From a virus: a DNA stretch of 33,291 nt. The position numbers and the translations under genes were made by a program. The stretch is taken from IMG/VR virus record IMGVR_UViG_3300010150_000076, positions 1 to 33,291 of that record; one strand, given 5' to 3'. The notes beneath the pieces were generated by a model that made no database searches, had not been told where the DNA came from, and worked only from the letters and a program-made list of their open reading frames with translations. Of this stretch, positions 5,852 through 13,824 are shown piece after piece. Position 1 is the stretch's first letter. Each line of letters begins with the position of its first letter.

Positions 5852-6326
5852 TTCGTTCCTCAATAAGTTTCTTAAATTTGCGCTTCAGGAAGTTATTAAT
5901 ACCTCTCGGGGCATCGACCAAAATAGGAAGCGGGCCTAGGCCGGTCTTTTGTTTATGCTTAAGCATATCCAAGCATTGTACTTCACAGTCGTCAAAGTGA
6001 AGAGTGGCATTGTTTTCCATAAGCGTGTCGATCTTGCAGCTGTTGGCTGTGTAGTAAATGTCATCGACTGGAAGCCTAAGAGCCTTGACAAGTTCTTCTG
6101 GCTTTGGGGACTTATCGTGCTTCGGAAAAGATAGGCCCTGCTCTCTTGCGGTGACAATGATAACTCTGTAGCCGTCGTTGGCTAACTGCTGCATAAGGCG
6201 AATGTTGCCTAGGTGCGGCTCGCGGTAGACTGCATCGATGACATTGCCTGCCTCGTCCTTTACATATTCGTATCGGATGAGCGTATTGTCGTAATCAAAC
6301 GAAACGCTAGTTCCAGTCGTCATCAT
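5835..6326 (-). CDS. HAD-superfamily phosphatase (163 aa)
   Basis: The DxDxT nucleophile motif is present as D11-Y-D13-N-T15. Motif II is the Thr in VIIVTARE, and HFDDCE supplies the C-terminal acidic motif. These are the hallmarks of HAD-type phosphohydrolases. The short size and phage context suggest a nucleotide or polynucleotide phosphatase, but the substrate cannot be read from sequence. Two adjacent ATG codons compete as start; AGGAGG lies 8 bases before the first. It overlaps the upstream gene by 20 bases. Confidence 0.85.
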   Translation of the reverse strand: MMTTGTSVSFDYDNTLIRYEYVKDEAGNVIDAVYREPHLGNIRLMQQLANDGYRVIIVTAREQGLSFPKHDKSPKPEELVKALRLPVDDIYYTANSCKIDTLMENNATLHFDDCEVQCLDMLKHKQKTGLGPLPILVDAPRGINNFLKRKFKKLIEERNERSS

Positions 6327-6627
6327 TACTCTGCCCTCCTTGTGGCCCGAAGCTAGACGGGAAGACCTGTGATACTAGTTCGTCTAGATCAAGGTCACCG
6401 AAAATCTCTTTCTCAAAGGCCGCCGCGTCATCAGCAATGCGTCTGTGGTATCGAAGTGCCAACTTGTCTGCAAGATTTGTGAGCATCTTCAAGGTCTCAA
6501 TTGCTGTCTCCTCGTTAAAGCCCCTCGGATATTGCTTCTCCTCCACGCACGCGGCCCAGTTGGCAACAGAGCCCTCAAGGCTAACAAGGATCAACTGAAT
6601 TTCCAAATCATTAAGATCGTCAAACAT
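6307..6627 (-). CDS. Acidic hypothetical protein (106 aa)
   Basis: Starts at ATG 6627 behind AGGTGG. Helical, with a leucine-rich first half (LEIQLILVSLEGSVANW and LKMLTNLADKLALR) and a very acidic tail (QSNDDDWN). No motif recognised. The 3' end overlaps the HAD phosphatase. A hairpin sits immediately upstream at 6647-6667, so it may be transcribed partly by readthrough. Confidence 0.72.
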   Translation of the reverse strand: MFDDLNDLEIQLILVSLEGSVANWAACVEEKQYPRGFNEETAIETLKMLTNLADKLALRYHRRIADDAAAFEKEIFGDLDLDELVSQVFPSSFGPQGGQSNDDDWN

Positions 6628-6646
6628 AATACCACCTTTTATAAAT

Positions 6647-6667
6647 GCCCCGCCATAAGGCGGGGGC
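6647..6667 (-). terminator. GC-rich hairpin, possible terminator after the 6674-7111 gene
   Basis: GCCCCGCC, loop ATAA and GGCGGGGGC form a 7-bp perfect GC stem with one bulged G and an extra closing pair. It lies a few bases after the stop of the upstream gene. The 3' side on the minus strand is ATTTATAAAA, so the U-tract is poor. It may act as an inefficient terminator or an RNA-stabilising hairpin. Confidence 0.5.
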
Positions 6668-6673
6668 TTTGTG

Positions 6674-7111
6674 TCAGCCTAGAAGCTGAAAGAACCTCTG
6701 GCTAGCTAGCGAGTCTAGAATTGACTGCCCTGCGTTCTCTGGGAGCGAGAAGTCCAAATCAAGAGCGAAAAGGCTTGCTTCCAACACTTCTGTGAATCTC
6801 TTCGCTGAGAGCTCTTCGTGAAGGCGTTCATCGTTTAGGCAAAGGTCGACATACATACCAACAAGGTCATAAGCTTGCGGCTCTGTGAGACCGCCGAGGA
6901 TGCCAACTTCGCGGAGAGCATTCTGCAAGAACGGTGTAAGCACATCTGCGGTGATTGTGCCATCCTCGATGTCTGCTTCTTCGCCTTCGTCAGCAAACCT
7001 GTCGGCAAGTCCAGCCAACAATTCATAAAAATCACGACGCAAGCGAATGCTGCTCTGGCCGTTTTCTAGTTGGACAATCCGCCCAACTTCGATTGTATCT
7101 TCAATTCCCAT
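6674..7111 (-). CDS. Hypothetical acidic protein (145 aa)
   Basis: Starts at ATG 7111 behind GTAGGAGG, directly downstream of a sigma70-type promoter. Strongly acidic and helical, with DRFADEGEEADIEDG in the middle and a leucine-rich C-terminal half (LFALDLDFSLPENAG). No recognised family. A dedicated promoter and a hairpin at each end suggest separate expression from DnaE. Confidence 0.72.
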   Translation of the reverse strand: MGIEDTIEVGRIVQLENGQSSIRLRRDFYELLAGLADRFADEGEEADIEDGTITADVLTPFLQNALREVGILGGLTEPQAYDLVGMYVDLCLNDERLHEELSAKRFTEVLEASLFALDLDFSLPENAGQSILDSLASQRFFQLLG

Positions 7112-7134
7112 TTGTTCCTCCTACGGACTTTTCT

Positions 7135-7163
7135 ATTGTACCAGTAAAAATTTTTAAAGTCAA
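7135..7163 (-). promoter_or_regulatory. Sigma70-type promoter downstream of dnaE
   Basis: TTGACT (7163-7158), 17 bases, TACAAT (7140-7135) on the minus strand. Each box has five of six consensus bases. The -35 box starts two bases after the dnaE stop codon. The spacer contains AAAAATTTTT, an A/T tract that would bend the DNA. Confidence 0.75.
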
Positions 7164-7165
7164 GC

Positions 7166-10100
7166 TCAGGATAGCTTTTTCCAGAGCTTGCCGATACGGC
7201 CTCGTGTAGAAAAGCCCCACTGGGCATTGTACTGTGGCTTCAACATATATGGCTTGTTGAGTTCTAGCATATCGCCCATACCGGTGTCAATTCCCCAGCA
7301 TCGAATTCGAATATCGCAAGAGTTTATGTCGGTTACGTCCACTTGGAAGTACTCTTTGCCAGTTGATGTTGTTCGCACAACAATCTTTCTTGGAATACAC
7401 CAGACCAAGCCGTAGCCGTTCTGATGCTCAGAGATAGGTACAACATTCATATTGTCGAGCTTATCAAGAATCTGGCTATCGATCACCCTGTTCAGAGGGA
7501 ACTGGCCTGTAAGCTCGACCAAGAACTGGATTTCCTCTTCCTTAGTGAAGTCGCCTTCTGGTTCATAGAGCGTAATATTCTCGTCCAAGTTCTTTGGCTT
7601 ACGAGGCCGATCAACTGCGATAGCCGACCAGAAGTGCTTTCTGCCTGAGAACCTATCGTCCATAAGATTGTTAAGTGCGCCGCTGCGGCATAGCACATCT
7701 AGAGCCTTCTTGTTGAGCTTGGAGTATCGCATATTCTCATTGAACAAGAAGTCCTCAACCTTCTGGAAAGGTCGGCCCTTGAAAATCTGCTCGATTGCTG
7801 TATCTCCTAGGCCCTTGACACTTGTAAGCGGCTGAATAAATGATGTACCGTCTTCGCTAACTTCCCAAGAAACGCCTGATGTATTGATGTTTAGAGGCTC
7901 GATGTGGTAGCCATAGGACTTTGCAATATTGATTGCCTTCTCCTTTCGGGTCTCTGGCTCCTTGTCCAAGAATGCACAAAGCCATTCCTGCTGGAAGTAT
8001 GTGAACAGCCAAGCACACTGATACGAGATGATTGAGTATGAAACAGCGTGAGACTTGTTGAAACCGTAACCAGAGAAGAACTCAAACTTACGCCAGAGGT
8101 CTTCGGCATCGGAAGCCTTCATTCCCTTCTCAACACAACCATCAACAAAGCGGCCATAGAGCGAAGCAAGAACCTTCTTGGTCTTGCCTGTTCCCTTCTT
8201 GGTTAGAACCTTACGAAGTGAATTGCCCTCGTCAAGAGAGATGTTCTTACCCAACTGGTGAGCAAGAAGAGCAATCTGCTCCTGAAAGATAAGAAATCCA
8301 TAAGTCTCTTCTGTGGTCTCCCGATGCTTCTCGTTGAAGTAAGTAATCATACCCGGAGCGCGGCGGGCGTTGATGAAGTCCTTATCGACGTTTGCAGACA
8401 AAGGACCCGGACGATAAATAGAAGTGATAGCCGAAAGGTCAATGATATTCTTTGGCTTGACGCTCTGACACAATGCCTGCGCTCCGCGCTCTGTGAACTG
8501 GAAGATGCCAGCCCAGTTGCCCTTCTGGAAGACATTACGGTATACTTTGCTATCGTTTAGGTCGAGCACATCAGGGTGCAAGTTCTCATCGTAGAACTTA
8601 CGAATGTCTTGGAACGTTGGCTCTTGAATACCGTGACGGCGCTTCAAGATGTTTGTGATAGCTCCCTCGAACATACGAAGTGTTGCTAGGCCCAAGAGAT
8701 CGTACTTAATGAAACCCATCGGCTCCAAGTGACGGACGTTCTGGCCCTCCGACCAAGGAGTCTGTCGAACGGATTTAGAAGAGATAAGTGGCATACGGCG
8801 ATCAAGATCTTCACCGATAACAACACCACCAGCGTGACGTGAACAAGAGCGAACCTGCCCATATAGTGCGTCGATATGGTGTGCGACATCTGGGTACTTA
8901 CTCAAGAAGCTTTGTAGAGAAGTAGAGAACTCCTTTACCTCTTCAAAAGTCGGGGCGTAGATACCAGCCTTGATGCCGTGCTTCTTCTTTGCGAGGGGCG
9001 TGGCCTCCTGCATCATCACGCCTGTGACCTTGTTTACCTCTGTGTAAGGGATGCCATACAACTTAGAGATGTCCTTAATTAGTGACTTGAGCTGCAAAGT
9101 ATTCCAGTTTGAGATTGGAGCAACTACATTGTCGCCCCAGCGCTCAATAAGAATATCCTTGATACCCATTGCGTCAGAAACGTCAAAGTCAATATCTGGG
9201 TAGTCCTTTGCATCTGTGCGAAGGAACCGGGAGAAGAGTAGGCCGTACTTGATCGGGTCGACCTGCGTGATGTCAAGGGCATATGCAACAAGCGAGCCAG
9301 CTGCAGAACCGCGACCCGGACCTGTGATCATACTCTCGTTTGCAATCTTTACGATCTCATTCATAGTCAAGAAGTACTTTGAGAATCCACGGCTAGAGAT
9401 AACGCCAAGCTCGTAACGAAGACGCTCTGTGTACTCGTTGTTGGTGTGTAGATTCTTTGCGCGGAGACCTTCCATACAGAACTTCTCTAGTGCGCTATCT
9501 TCGGTCTCGCCTGCCGGGACAACGAAAGAGGGGAGCTTGACTGTATTATCAGGCGTGAATGTTTCGATACGGTCGTGGGCAATGCTGTAAGTCTCTGTGA
9601 TGGAATTCATCACTAGCTCATCATCATACTCTGTGTCGCATTCGGCAGAGTACTTCTGGTATGCCGCCCACATCTCGTCGCCATTCTTTGGGTAAAGCTC
9701 ATAGCCGATCTCGTCGACGTTCTCAGGGAGCTCTGTCTCGTCTGCCCATTGTGGGCGACCCTTTCCTAGCCAGCCTAGACGCTTGTAAAGCTCGCGATCC
9801 TTCCAAGCCTCCTTCGAAGGGTAGTGAGAGTCTGCAGTAGAAATAAGCTTAATACCGTACTCTTCGTGCATCTGAATAATAAACTTGTTTAGCTGATGCT
9901 GCTCTGGCACGTTGTTCCACTGTAGCTCACCATACCACCGATCTCCAAAGATAGAGATCATACGCTCGGTGACCTGTCGCATAGCCGCTAGGACAGCCTC
10001 ATCGCCCTCCTCGCGGTTCTCCCACAAACATCCAGCGTAGACCCCACCCAAACAAGCGGAGGCCGCGATGATGCCTTCAGAGTGCTCCTGTAGCATCTTA

Positions 10101-10615
10101 TAATCAACGCGAGGATAGCGGTAGAAGTTTTCGTCTCGGTATGAATCGGAAACCAGCTTGAACAAGTTCTCAAGACCAGTTTGATTCTGCGCCAGAAGGA
10201 TAAGGTGTCGACGTCGGTTAAGGACGCTCTTGGCCGCCTTCTTACTGGCGTTCTCGTCCTCTACAGTTGCGCCGCTAGTGTCGGCACGCTTGGCTGCCTG
10301 TGCCTTCTTCTTGTCGGCCATTACTTCTTCGTAATCAGTCTTCCACTCTTCGTGTGAAGGAATAAAGTAAGCTTCGCATCCGAAGATGGGCTTGAACTCC
10401 TTGCCAGCCTCCATCATCTTCTTGGCGTGGAGAACCTGATGTGCCAAACCATTTTGATTTCCGTGGTCGGTCAGAGCTAGCGCGTTCATACCGTTTTCAT
10501 ATGCGAAATCCATATGGGCGCTTGGGTAGCCTAGCGCATCGAAGATCGATCCTGCTACGCTGTGTGCGTGAAGTCCCACGAATGGGATTGTTGGTTGTGT
10601 TCTTTCAGTCGACAT
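7166..10615 (-). CDS. dnaE: DNA polymerase III alpha subunit-like replicase, family C (1149 aa)
   Basis: Full-length bacterial-type DnaE. The N-terminal PHP domain keeps what appear to be all nine metal-binding residues: H16, H18, D26, H51, E81, H137, C188, D262 and H264. The polymerase domain shows GPGRGSAAGSLVAY near residue 430 and the catalytic YPDIDFD near residue 472, followed by SRHAGGVVIGED near 592. The intact PHP site suggests built-in proofreading. Start ATG 10615 follows GGAGG, with 11 bases of overlap with the zinc-ribbon gene. Family C replicases are uncommon in phages with T4-like SSB, RecA and helicase. No clamp, clamp loader or separate epsilon-like exonuclease lies in this window. 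Confidence 0.95.
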   Translation of the reverse strand: MSTERTQPTIPFVGLHAHSVAGSIFDALGYPSAHMDFAYENGMNALALTDHGNQNGLAHQVLHAKKMMEAGKEFKPIFGCEAYFIPSHEEWKTDYEEVMADKKKAQAAKRADTSGATVEDENASKKAAKSVLNRRRHLILLAQNQTGLENLFKLVSDSYRDENFYRYPRVDYKMLQEHSEGIIAASACLGGVYAGCLWENREEGDEAVLAAMRQVTERMISIFGDRWYGELQWNNVPEQHQLNKFIIQMHEEYGIKLISTADSHYPSKEAWKDRELYKRLGWLGKGRPQWADETELPENVDEIGYELYPKNGDEMWAAYQKYSAECDTEYDDELVMNSITETYSIAHDRIETFTPDNTVKLPSFVVPAGETEDSALEKFCMEGLRAKNLHTNNEYTERLRYELGVISSRGFSKYFLTMNEIVKIANESMITGPGRGSAAGSLVAYALDITQVDPIKYGLLFSRFLRTDAKDYPDIDFDVSDAMGIKDILIERWGDNVVAPISNWNTLQLKSLIKDISKLYGIPYTEVNKVTGVMMQEATPLAKKKHGIKAGIYAPTFEEVKEFSTSLQSFLSKYPDVAHHIDALYGQVRSCSRHAGGVVIGEDLDRRMPLISSKSVRQTPWSEGQNVRHLEPMGFIKYDLLGLATLRMFEGAITNILKRRHGIQEPTFQDIRKFYDENLHPDVLDLNDSKVYRNVFQKGNWAGIFQFTERGAQALCQSVKPKNIIDLSAITSIYRPGPLSANVDKDFINARRAPGMITYFNEKHRETTEETYGFLIFQEQIALLAHQLGKNISLDEGNSLRKVLTKKGTGKTKKVLASLYGRFVDGCVEKGMKASDAEDLWRKFEFFSGYGFNKSHAVSYSIISYQCAWLFTYFQQEWLCAFLDKEPETRKEKAINIAKSYGYHIEPLNINTSGVSWEVSEDGTSFIQPLTSVKGLGDTAIEQIFKGRPFQKVEDFLFNENMRYSKLNKKALDVLCRSGALNNLMDDRFSGRKHFWSAIAVDRPRKPKNLDENITLYEPEGDFTKEEEIQFLVELTGQFPLNRVIDSQILDKLDNMNVVPISEHQNGYGLVWCIPRKIVVRTTSTGKEYFQVDVTDINSCDIRIRCWGIDTGMGDMLELNKPYMLKPQYNAQWGFSTRGRIGKLWKKLS

Positions 10616-11030
10616 ATAGACCTACCTCCACAGCCATTGTATCAATTTTCTGCGACAGTTCAAAGTACTCGTCTGTAAAGACTCCGTAAAACAGGCGACC
10701 ATAGTATTTTGCTGCGTAAGGCTTAAGCAGCTGCTTGTTTGCGAGGTGGAACTTCACTAGCTCCTTGAGCCACTGACGGACCTGCTCTGTCTCAAGGCCC
10801 TTAAGTTCGACCGGACAGAAGCCGGGAGGTGCGTGAATAAGGCTAAGACCTGAGCCTTCGCCGCTAGAGCCGGACTCTTGTGTAGCCGCAACCTTCTTCT
10901 TTGGCGCTGGCTTACGTGGCTCAATGATCCAAGAAAAGCCACACTGGCACTTCATAGACCTAACACCGATATAAATACCACACTTTGGGCAGCCCTTGCG
11001 GCCACGTCCGGGTTCGTTCCAAGTCTTCAC
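10605..11030 (-). CDS. Zinc-ribbon protein next to dnaE (141 aa)
   Basis: Start is GTG at 11030, overlapping the upstream stop as GTGA, with GGAGG at good distance; a longer frame to 11054 has no ribosome site. Cysteines C14, C17, C28 and C30 form a compact zinc ribbon. A Pro/Lys and Gly/Ser-rich linker follows (PRKPAPKKK, then GSSGEGSG), and then a helical C-terminal domain with KELVKFHLANKQ. It may be a nucleic-acid-binding accessory protein. Its position directly before dnaE hints at replication or expression control, but this is not shown. Confidence 0.78.
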   Translation of the reverse strand: MKTWNEPGRGRKGCPKCGIYIGVRSMKCQCGFSWIIEPRKPAPKKKVAATQESGSSGEGSGLSLIHAPPGFCPVELKGLETEQVRQWLKELVKFHLANKQLLKPYAAKYYGRLFYGVFTDEYFELSQKIDTMAVEVGLYVD

Positions 11031-11878
11031 AATTCCTCCGAAATAGGGTTCCACTCTTTATAGTGGATAAATATTTTGCCGGGACTCTTTACTTCTCTAG
11101 TCTCGCTATCTGATAGAAAGCTTCGATAGTTGTCCCAACTGTCAATCTGATGATACCAAGACAAGTCGATAACGTTGTCTATGTTCATCTCGCTTTCTTT
11201 TACTATTATACCAAGGGTGGCCTTCTCTGTAAAGTATTCATCCTCGTCTTGACTGTTTATTGACATTTGGTTCTCATACTCTCTAAAATGCTCTAAGAAC
11301 CTTGCTAAGTCTTCTTGGCCAAATGTAAAGGGAAGATGCTTGCCATCGAGTACTGTTTCCTCATCATAACGAAGAAAAGTATTCTGCTCCTTCGAAATGC
11401 TCTTTCGAAACTCACGAAGATGCTTTGGCTCCGTGATGCCATACGGAAAAGAGACCCAGAACATCTTAGGTCTTGTCCACTTGCTGATTGCGCCACTAAT
11501 GTCGTTTGCAAATTCCGCCCCCTTGATGATGGACCAAGGAAGACAATTTGACCTATGTCCTTCAAACTCCGTGATCGGGACATAATAGATTGACACCAGT
11601 CTTCTGTGCTTGTCGGGATTCTTTGAAAAAGGATTGCTGCCAATTGTCGTTGGGTCATAAATAAAATCACCGATGCGCTTTCTTACAAGCGGAACGGTTT
11701 CCATATTGCCAACAACCCAGATTGTCTCACAGCCTGCCATTGCTGCCTGATAGATAGCATTGTCAATTGCCAGATAGTCAGGTGCGATTGGGATCAGGCA
11801 ATCGTCCCAAGGCAGATTATACCCTGTCGGCGGTGATGCGACCGGAACTATACCTGCTAGATGGAAAAAACTTGACAT
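11027..11878 (-). CDS. Putative nucleotidyltransferase-like protein (283 aa)
   Basis: ATG 11878 is preferred (AGAGG upstream), although the frame is open to 11926. The N-terminal part (FFHLAGIVPVA, then PWDDCLIPIAPDYLAIDNAI, then GCETIWVVGNMETVPLVRKR) resembles the nucleotide-diphospho-sugar transferase fold: a short glycine/proline-containing loop, then a strand-helix repeat. The metal-binding aspartates cannot be assigned with certainty. Relatives with this layout occur in marine phages. It overlaps the upstream unknown gene by 62 bases, so the two probably work together. A role in sugar or base modification is possible but speculative. Confidence 0.6.
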   Translation of the reverse strand: MSSFFHLAGIVPVASPPTGYNLPWDDCLIPIAPDYLAIDNAIYQAAMAGCETIWVVGNMETVPLVRKRIGDFIYDPTTIGSNPFSKNPDKHRRLVSIYYVPITEFEGHRSNCLPWSIIKGAEFANDISGAISKWTRPKMFWVSFPYGITEPKHLREFRKSISKEQNTFLRYDEETVLDGKHLPFTFGQEDLARFLEHFREYENQMSINSQDEDEYFTEKATLGIIVKESEMNIDNVIDLSWYHQIDSWDNYRSFLSDSETREVKSPGKIFIHYKEWNPISEEL

Positions 11879-12671
11879 ATGGACTGACCTCTTCAGATTT
11901 CCATTGATCAATAATGTAGTCTGCATCGGGCCTTACGTGCTCTACATTTTCCTGTGTGTCGAAAACATAATCAATGTCCTCTATTATAACACGTTCTGCG
12001 TGGTCTAGTCTAGGGTATTTTGTAATTTCCTTGTCTTTGTACAGCTCTTCGAGTGCCATACGCACGATGGTTTCTGAATAGTCAAAGTCTCTTACTTGCT
12101 CGTCGGTAAGATACGACTCGACCACACAGTCTTTAAGATTACTGTTATCAAAACGTGGAGAGTTATACCACCACACTTTGTTCATAAACTTATCTTCATT
12201 CTGGTGGAATGTGTGGGTGTGGTTGCTGCCTTTCTTGACATTCACCCAGTCAATCACTCTGTTAAGATTCTTCTTAATCTTTCTTGCTGGAGGCAGGCCC
12301 TTGACCTGCCGGGGGTCAAACACCCATAGCTTTTCAAATTCCACTCTTGTCATCCTTGAATACTCTGTGGTGATCTTTAACATACCATCATCCACACGAA
12401 TAGAGCGATTCAAGTCAGAGCCAATTATTTGCCCATTCATTCCCAGAGCAAATAGCAAATATTCCCACACTTGTACGGCTGGGAAGGTATGTCCGAAGTT
12501 TGGCTCAATCCCCGGAATTGCGTTACCAGCTACTTCATCAAATAGGAAAGGTGGCTGTGCTTCCACAAACGCTACCTTCTTGCCCGTATAATAAGCAAAA
12601 AGAAAGGTGGCCAGACAGCCACCAATCACTACTTCTGAAGTTTTATAAATATGTCTATCTAGTTTAGACAC
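11817..12671 (-). CDS. Unknown protein with Rossmann-like N-terminus (284 aa)
   Basis: The N-terminal SEVVIGGCLATFLFAYYTGKK is a strand, glycine turn and helix, as in Rossmann-like nucleotide-binding folds, followed by VAFVEAQPPFLFDEVAG. The rest has many aromatic residues and acidic patches (IEDIDYVFD, RPDADYIID). I recognise no catalytic motif. It is followed by the nucleotidyltransferase-like gene with a long overlap. Cofactor binding (FAD, NAD or a nucleotide) is a hypothesis only. Confidence 0.6.
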   Translation of the reverse strand: MSKLDRHIYKTSEVVIGGCLATFLFAYYTGKKVAFVEAQPPFLFDEVAGNAIPGIEPNFGHTFPAVQVWEYLLFALGMNGQIIGSDLNRSIRVDDGMLKITTEYSRMTRVEFEKLWVFDPRQVKGLPPARKIKKNLNRVIDWVNVKKGSNHTHTFHQNEDKFMNKVWWYNSPRFDNSNLKDCVVESYLTDEQVRDFDYSETIVRMALEELYKDKEITKYPRLDHAERVIIEDIDYVFDTQENVEHVRPDADYIIDQWKSEEVSPYVKFFPSSRYSSGRITADRV

Positions 12672-12676
12672 CTATA

Positions 12677-12949
12677 TCACTCCGCGAAAGACGCCACAAT
12701 GTAGTTCTCCTGAACGAAGTGGAAAGTCTCTCCGCCGTGCTCAAAAGTCTCCAACATATGAGTTGGGAATAGTACCATACGGTCTACTAGGTGTGCATCT
12801 TCTTCTCTTGCAACGTCGATAGCCAAGGCGAGCGTCCACTCTGACTTATCTTCAGCTGTCTCTGGCATTAGAAAAAAGCCCTTCTCTTTCTGCTCTTTCT
12901 CTACAAGCTGAACGAGGACTCTCTTGTTGTGTACCTTAATTTCTGACAT
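12677..12949 (-). CDS. GroES-like co-chaperonin (90 aa)
   Basis: ATG 12949 is chosen because GGAGAAGG lies directly upstream; the frame is open to 12994. The start KVHNKRVLVQLVEKEQKEKG and following FFLMPETAED match the Cpn10/GroES pattern, in which the RVLV strand is followed by the GroEL-binding mobile loop. The later MVLFPTHMLETFEHGGETFHFVQENYIVA fits the final beta strands. T4 encodes gp31 for the same purpose, capsid folding with host GroEL. The 90-residue length is close to GroES. Confidence 0.8.
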   Translation of the reverse strand: MSEIKVHNKRVLVQLVEKEQKEKGFFLMPETAEDKSEWTLALAIDVAREEDAHLVDRMVLFPTHMLETFEHGGETFHFVQENYIVASFAE

Positions 12950-13133
12950 TACCTTCTCCATTGAGTTCCTGATGCCTTTCAATGAGGCATTCATTAATCT
13001 GTAGCAGCTCAGTAACTTGTGGGCTGCCGTGCATTAGCAAGTAAGCATAGTGTGTTGTGATAGTAGCGATAACACTGCCAAATACAACACCTAGCGTAAA
13101 GCCAACCATTTCTTTAATTGATTTCCCAAACAT
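12936..13133 (-). CDS. Small membrane protein (65 aa)
   Basis: ATG 13133 follows GGAGCAAAACG; the frame is open to 13172 but lacks a ribosome site there. After a short charged N-terminus (MFGKSIKEM) comes one membrane segment (VGFTLGVVFGSVIATITTH), then a polar tail. It overlaps the GroES-like gene by 14 bases. Its promoter overlaps the terminator hairpin of the HNH gene. Function unknown; the single membrane span suggests an inner-membrane location. Confidence 0.7.
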   Translation of the reverse strand: MFGKSIKEMVGFTLGVVFGSVIATITTHYAYLLMHGSPQVTELLQINECLIERHQELNGEGNVRN

Positions 13134-13150
13134 CGTTTTGCTCCATTGAT

Positions 13151-13179
13151 AATATAACGCCCTCGGATACATTTGACAA
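13151..13179 (-). promoter_or_regulatory. Sigma70-type promoter overlapping a hairpin
   Basis: TTGTCA (13179-13174), 17 bases, TATATT (13156-13151) on the minus strand, five of six matches in each box. The -35 box lies in the loop and the spacer in the 3' arm of the 12-bp hairpin at 13158-13191. It would drive the small membrane protein and the GroES-like gene. Confidence 0.6.
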
Positions 13180-13191
13180 TATCCGAGGGCG
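13158..13191 (-). terminator. Strong intrinsic terminator-like hairpin after the HNH gene
   Basis: CGCCCTCGGATA (13158-13169) pairs perfectly with TATCCGAGGGCG (13180-13191) across a 10-base loop, a 12-bp stem. On the minus strand it is followed by TTATATTAT. On the plus strand it is followed by ATTTATTC. It could stop transcription in both directions and separates the HNH gene from the genes downstream. Confidence 0.8.
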
Positions 13192-13208
13192 ATTTATTCT
13201 AATTAGTT

Positions 13209-13763
13209 CTATTCATTGTGCTCGGCTACCTTCTTACACATAGCTATAAAATAATCTTGTGAATATGTTCTCTTCATCATATTAACGTGCTTATGTACCC
13301 ACTGAATGTTGTCAATTACATATCCTTTTGAGCTATCGATTCTGTCAATTGAAGCGTCGTTGTATTGGGCTGTGGGGCTAATTGTCAGCTCCATACCAGT
13401 CAGCGCACACTTCCTTTCCTGCTTCAAGAAGAGGTCCCAGATCTGTTCGATGGTTACCTCGACCGGAACCCTAGTTCTGTCACCTTGAAATCTTTCACGA
13501 GTTACGTGATGGTAAAACCATCTTCCGCTAATCTCTCCGTGACCATTCCACTGTGGGTGATCTGGACCCCTTTTTGTCATCTTGCATCCGCAGCTTTTAA
13601 CAGGACCTCTCTTTCTTGTAAGATGGTCACTAGAGTAGACCTTCTGGTTACCGCAATCACACTGGCACAGCCAAGTTGCTGAGCCTTGTCTGTTTGCGCT
13701 AGCCCGCTCTAGTACCAGCAAATTATGAAATCTCTTACCACTTAAATCTTTGAGTTTTGGCAT
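13209..13763 (-). CDS. Free-standing HNH homing endonuclease (184 aa)
   Basis: ATG 13763 is preferred over the GTG at 13775. The N-terminal part has a Cys-rich zinc site (WLCQCDCGN ... KSCGC), typical of phage HNH proteins with a DNA-binding ribbon. The C-terminal part has the HNH signature SIDRIDSSKGYVIDNIQWV followed by HVNMMKRTYS. Such enzymes cut phage DNA and spread between genes. It sits between nrdJ and a membrane protein gene, with its own terminator, so it looks inserted. Confidence 0.88.
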   Translation of the reverse strand: MPKLKDLSGKRFHNLLVLERASANRQGSATWLCQCDCGNQKVYSSDHLTRKRGPVKSCGCKMTKRGPDHPQWNGHGEISGRWFYHHVTRERFQGDRTRVPVEVTIEQIWDLFLKQERKCALTGMELTISPTAQYNDASIDRIDSSKGYVIDNIQWVHKHVNMMKRTYSQDYFIAMCKKVAEHNE

Positions 13764-13824
13764 TTCGCACCCCACAGGTTTATATTAATAAATAGTTTGT
13801 GAGGTACGAGAATGCCAATAAACC

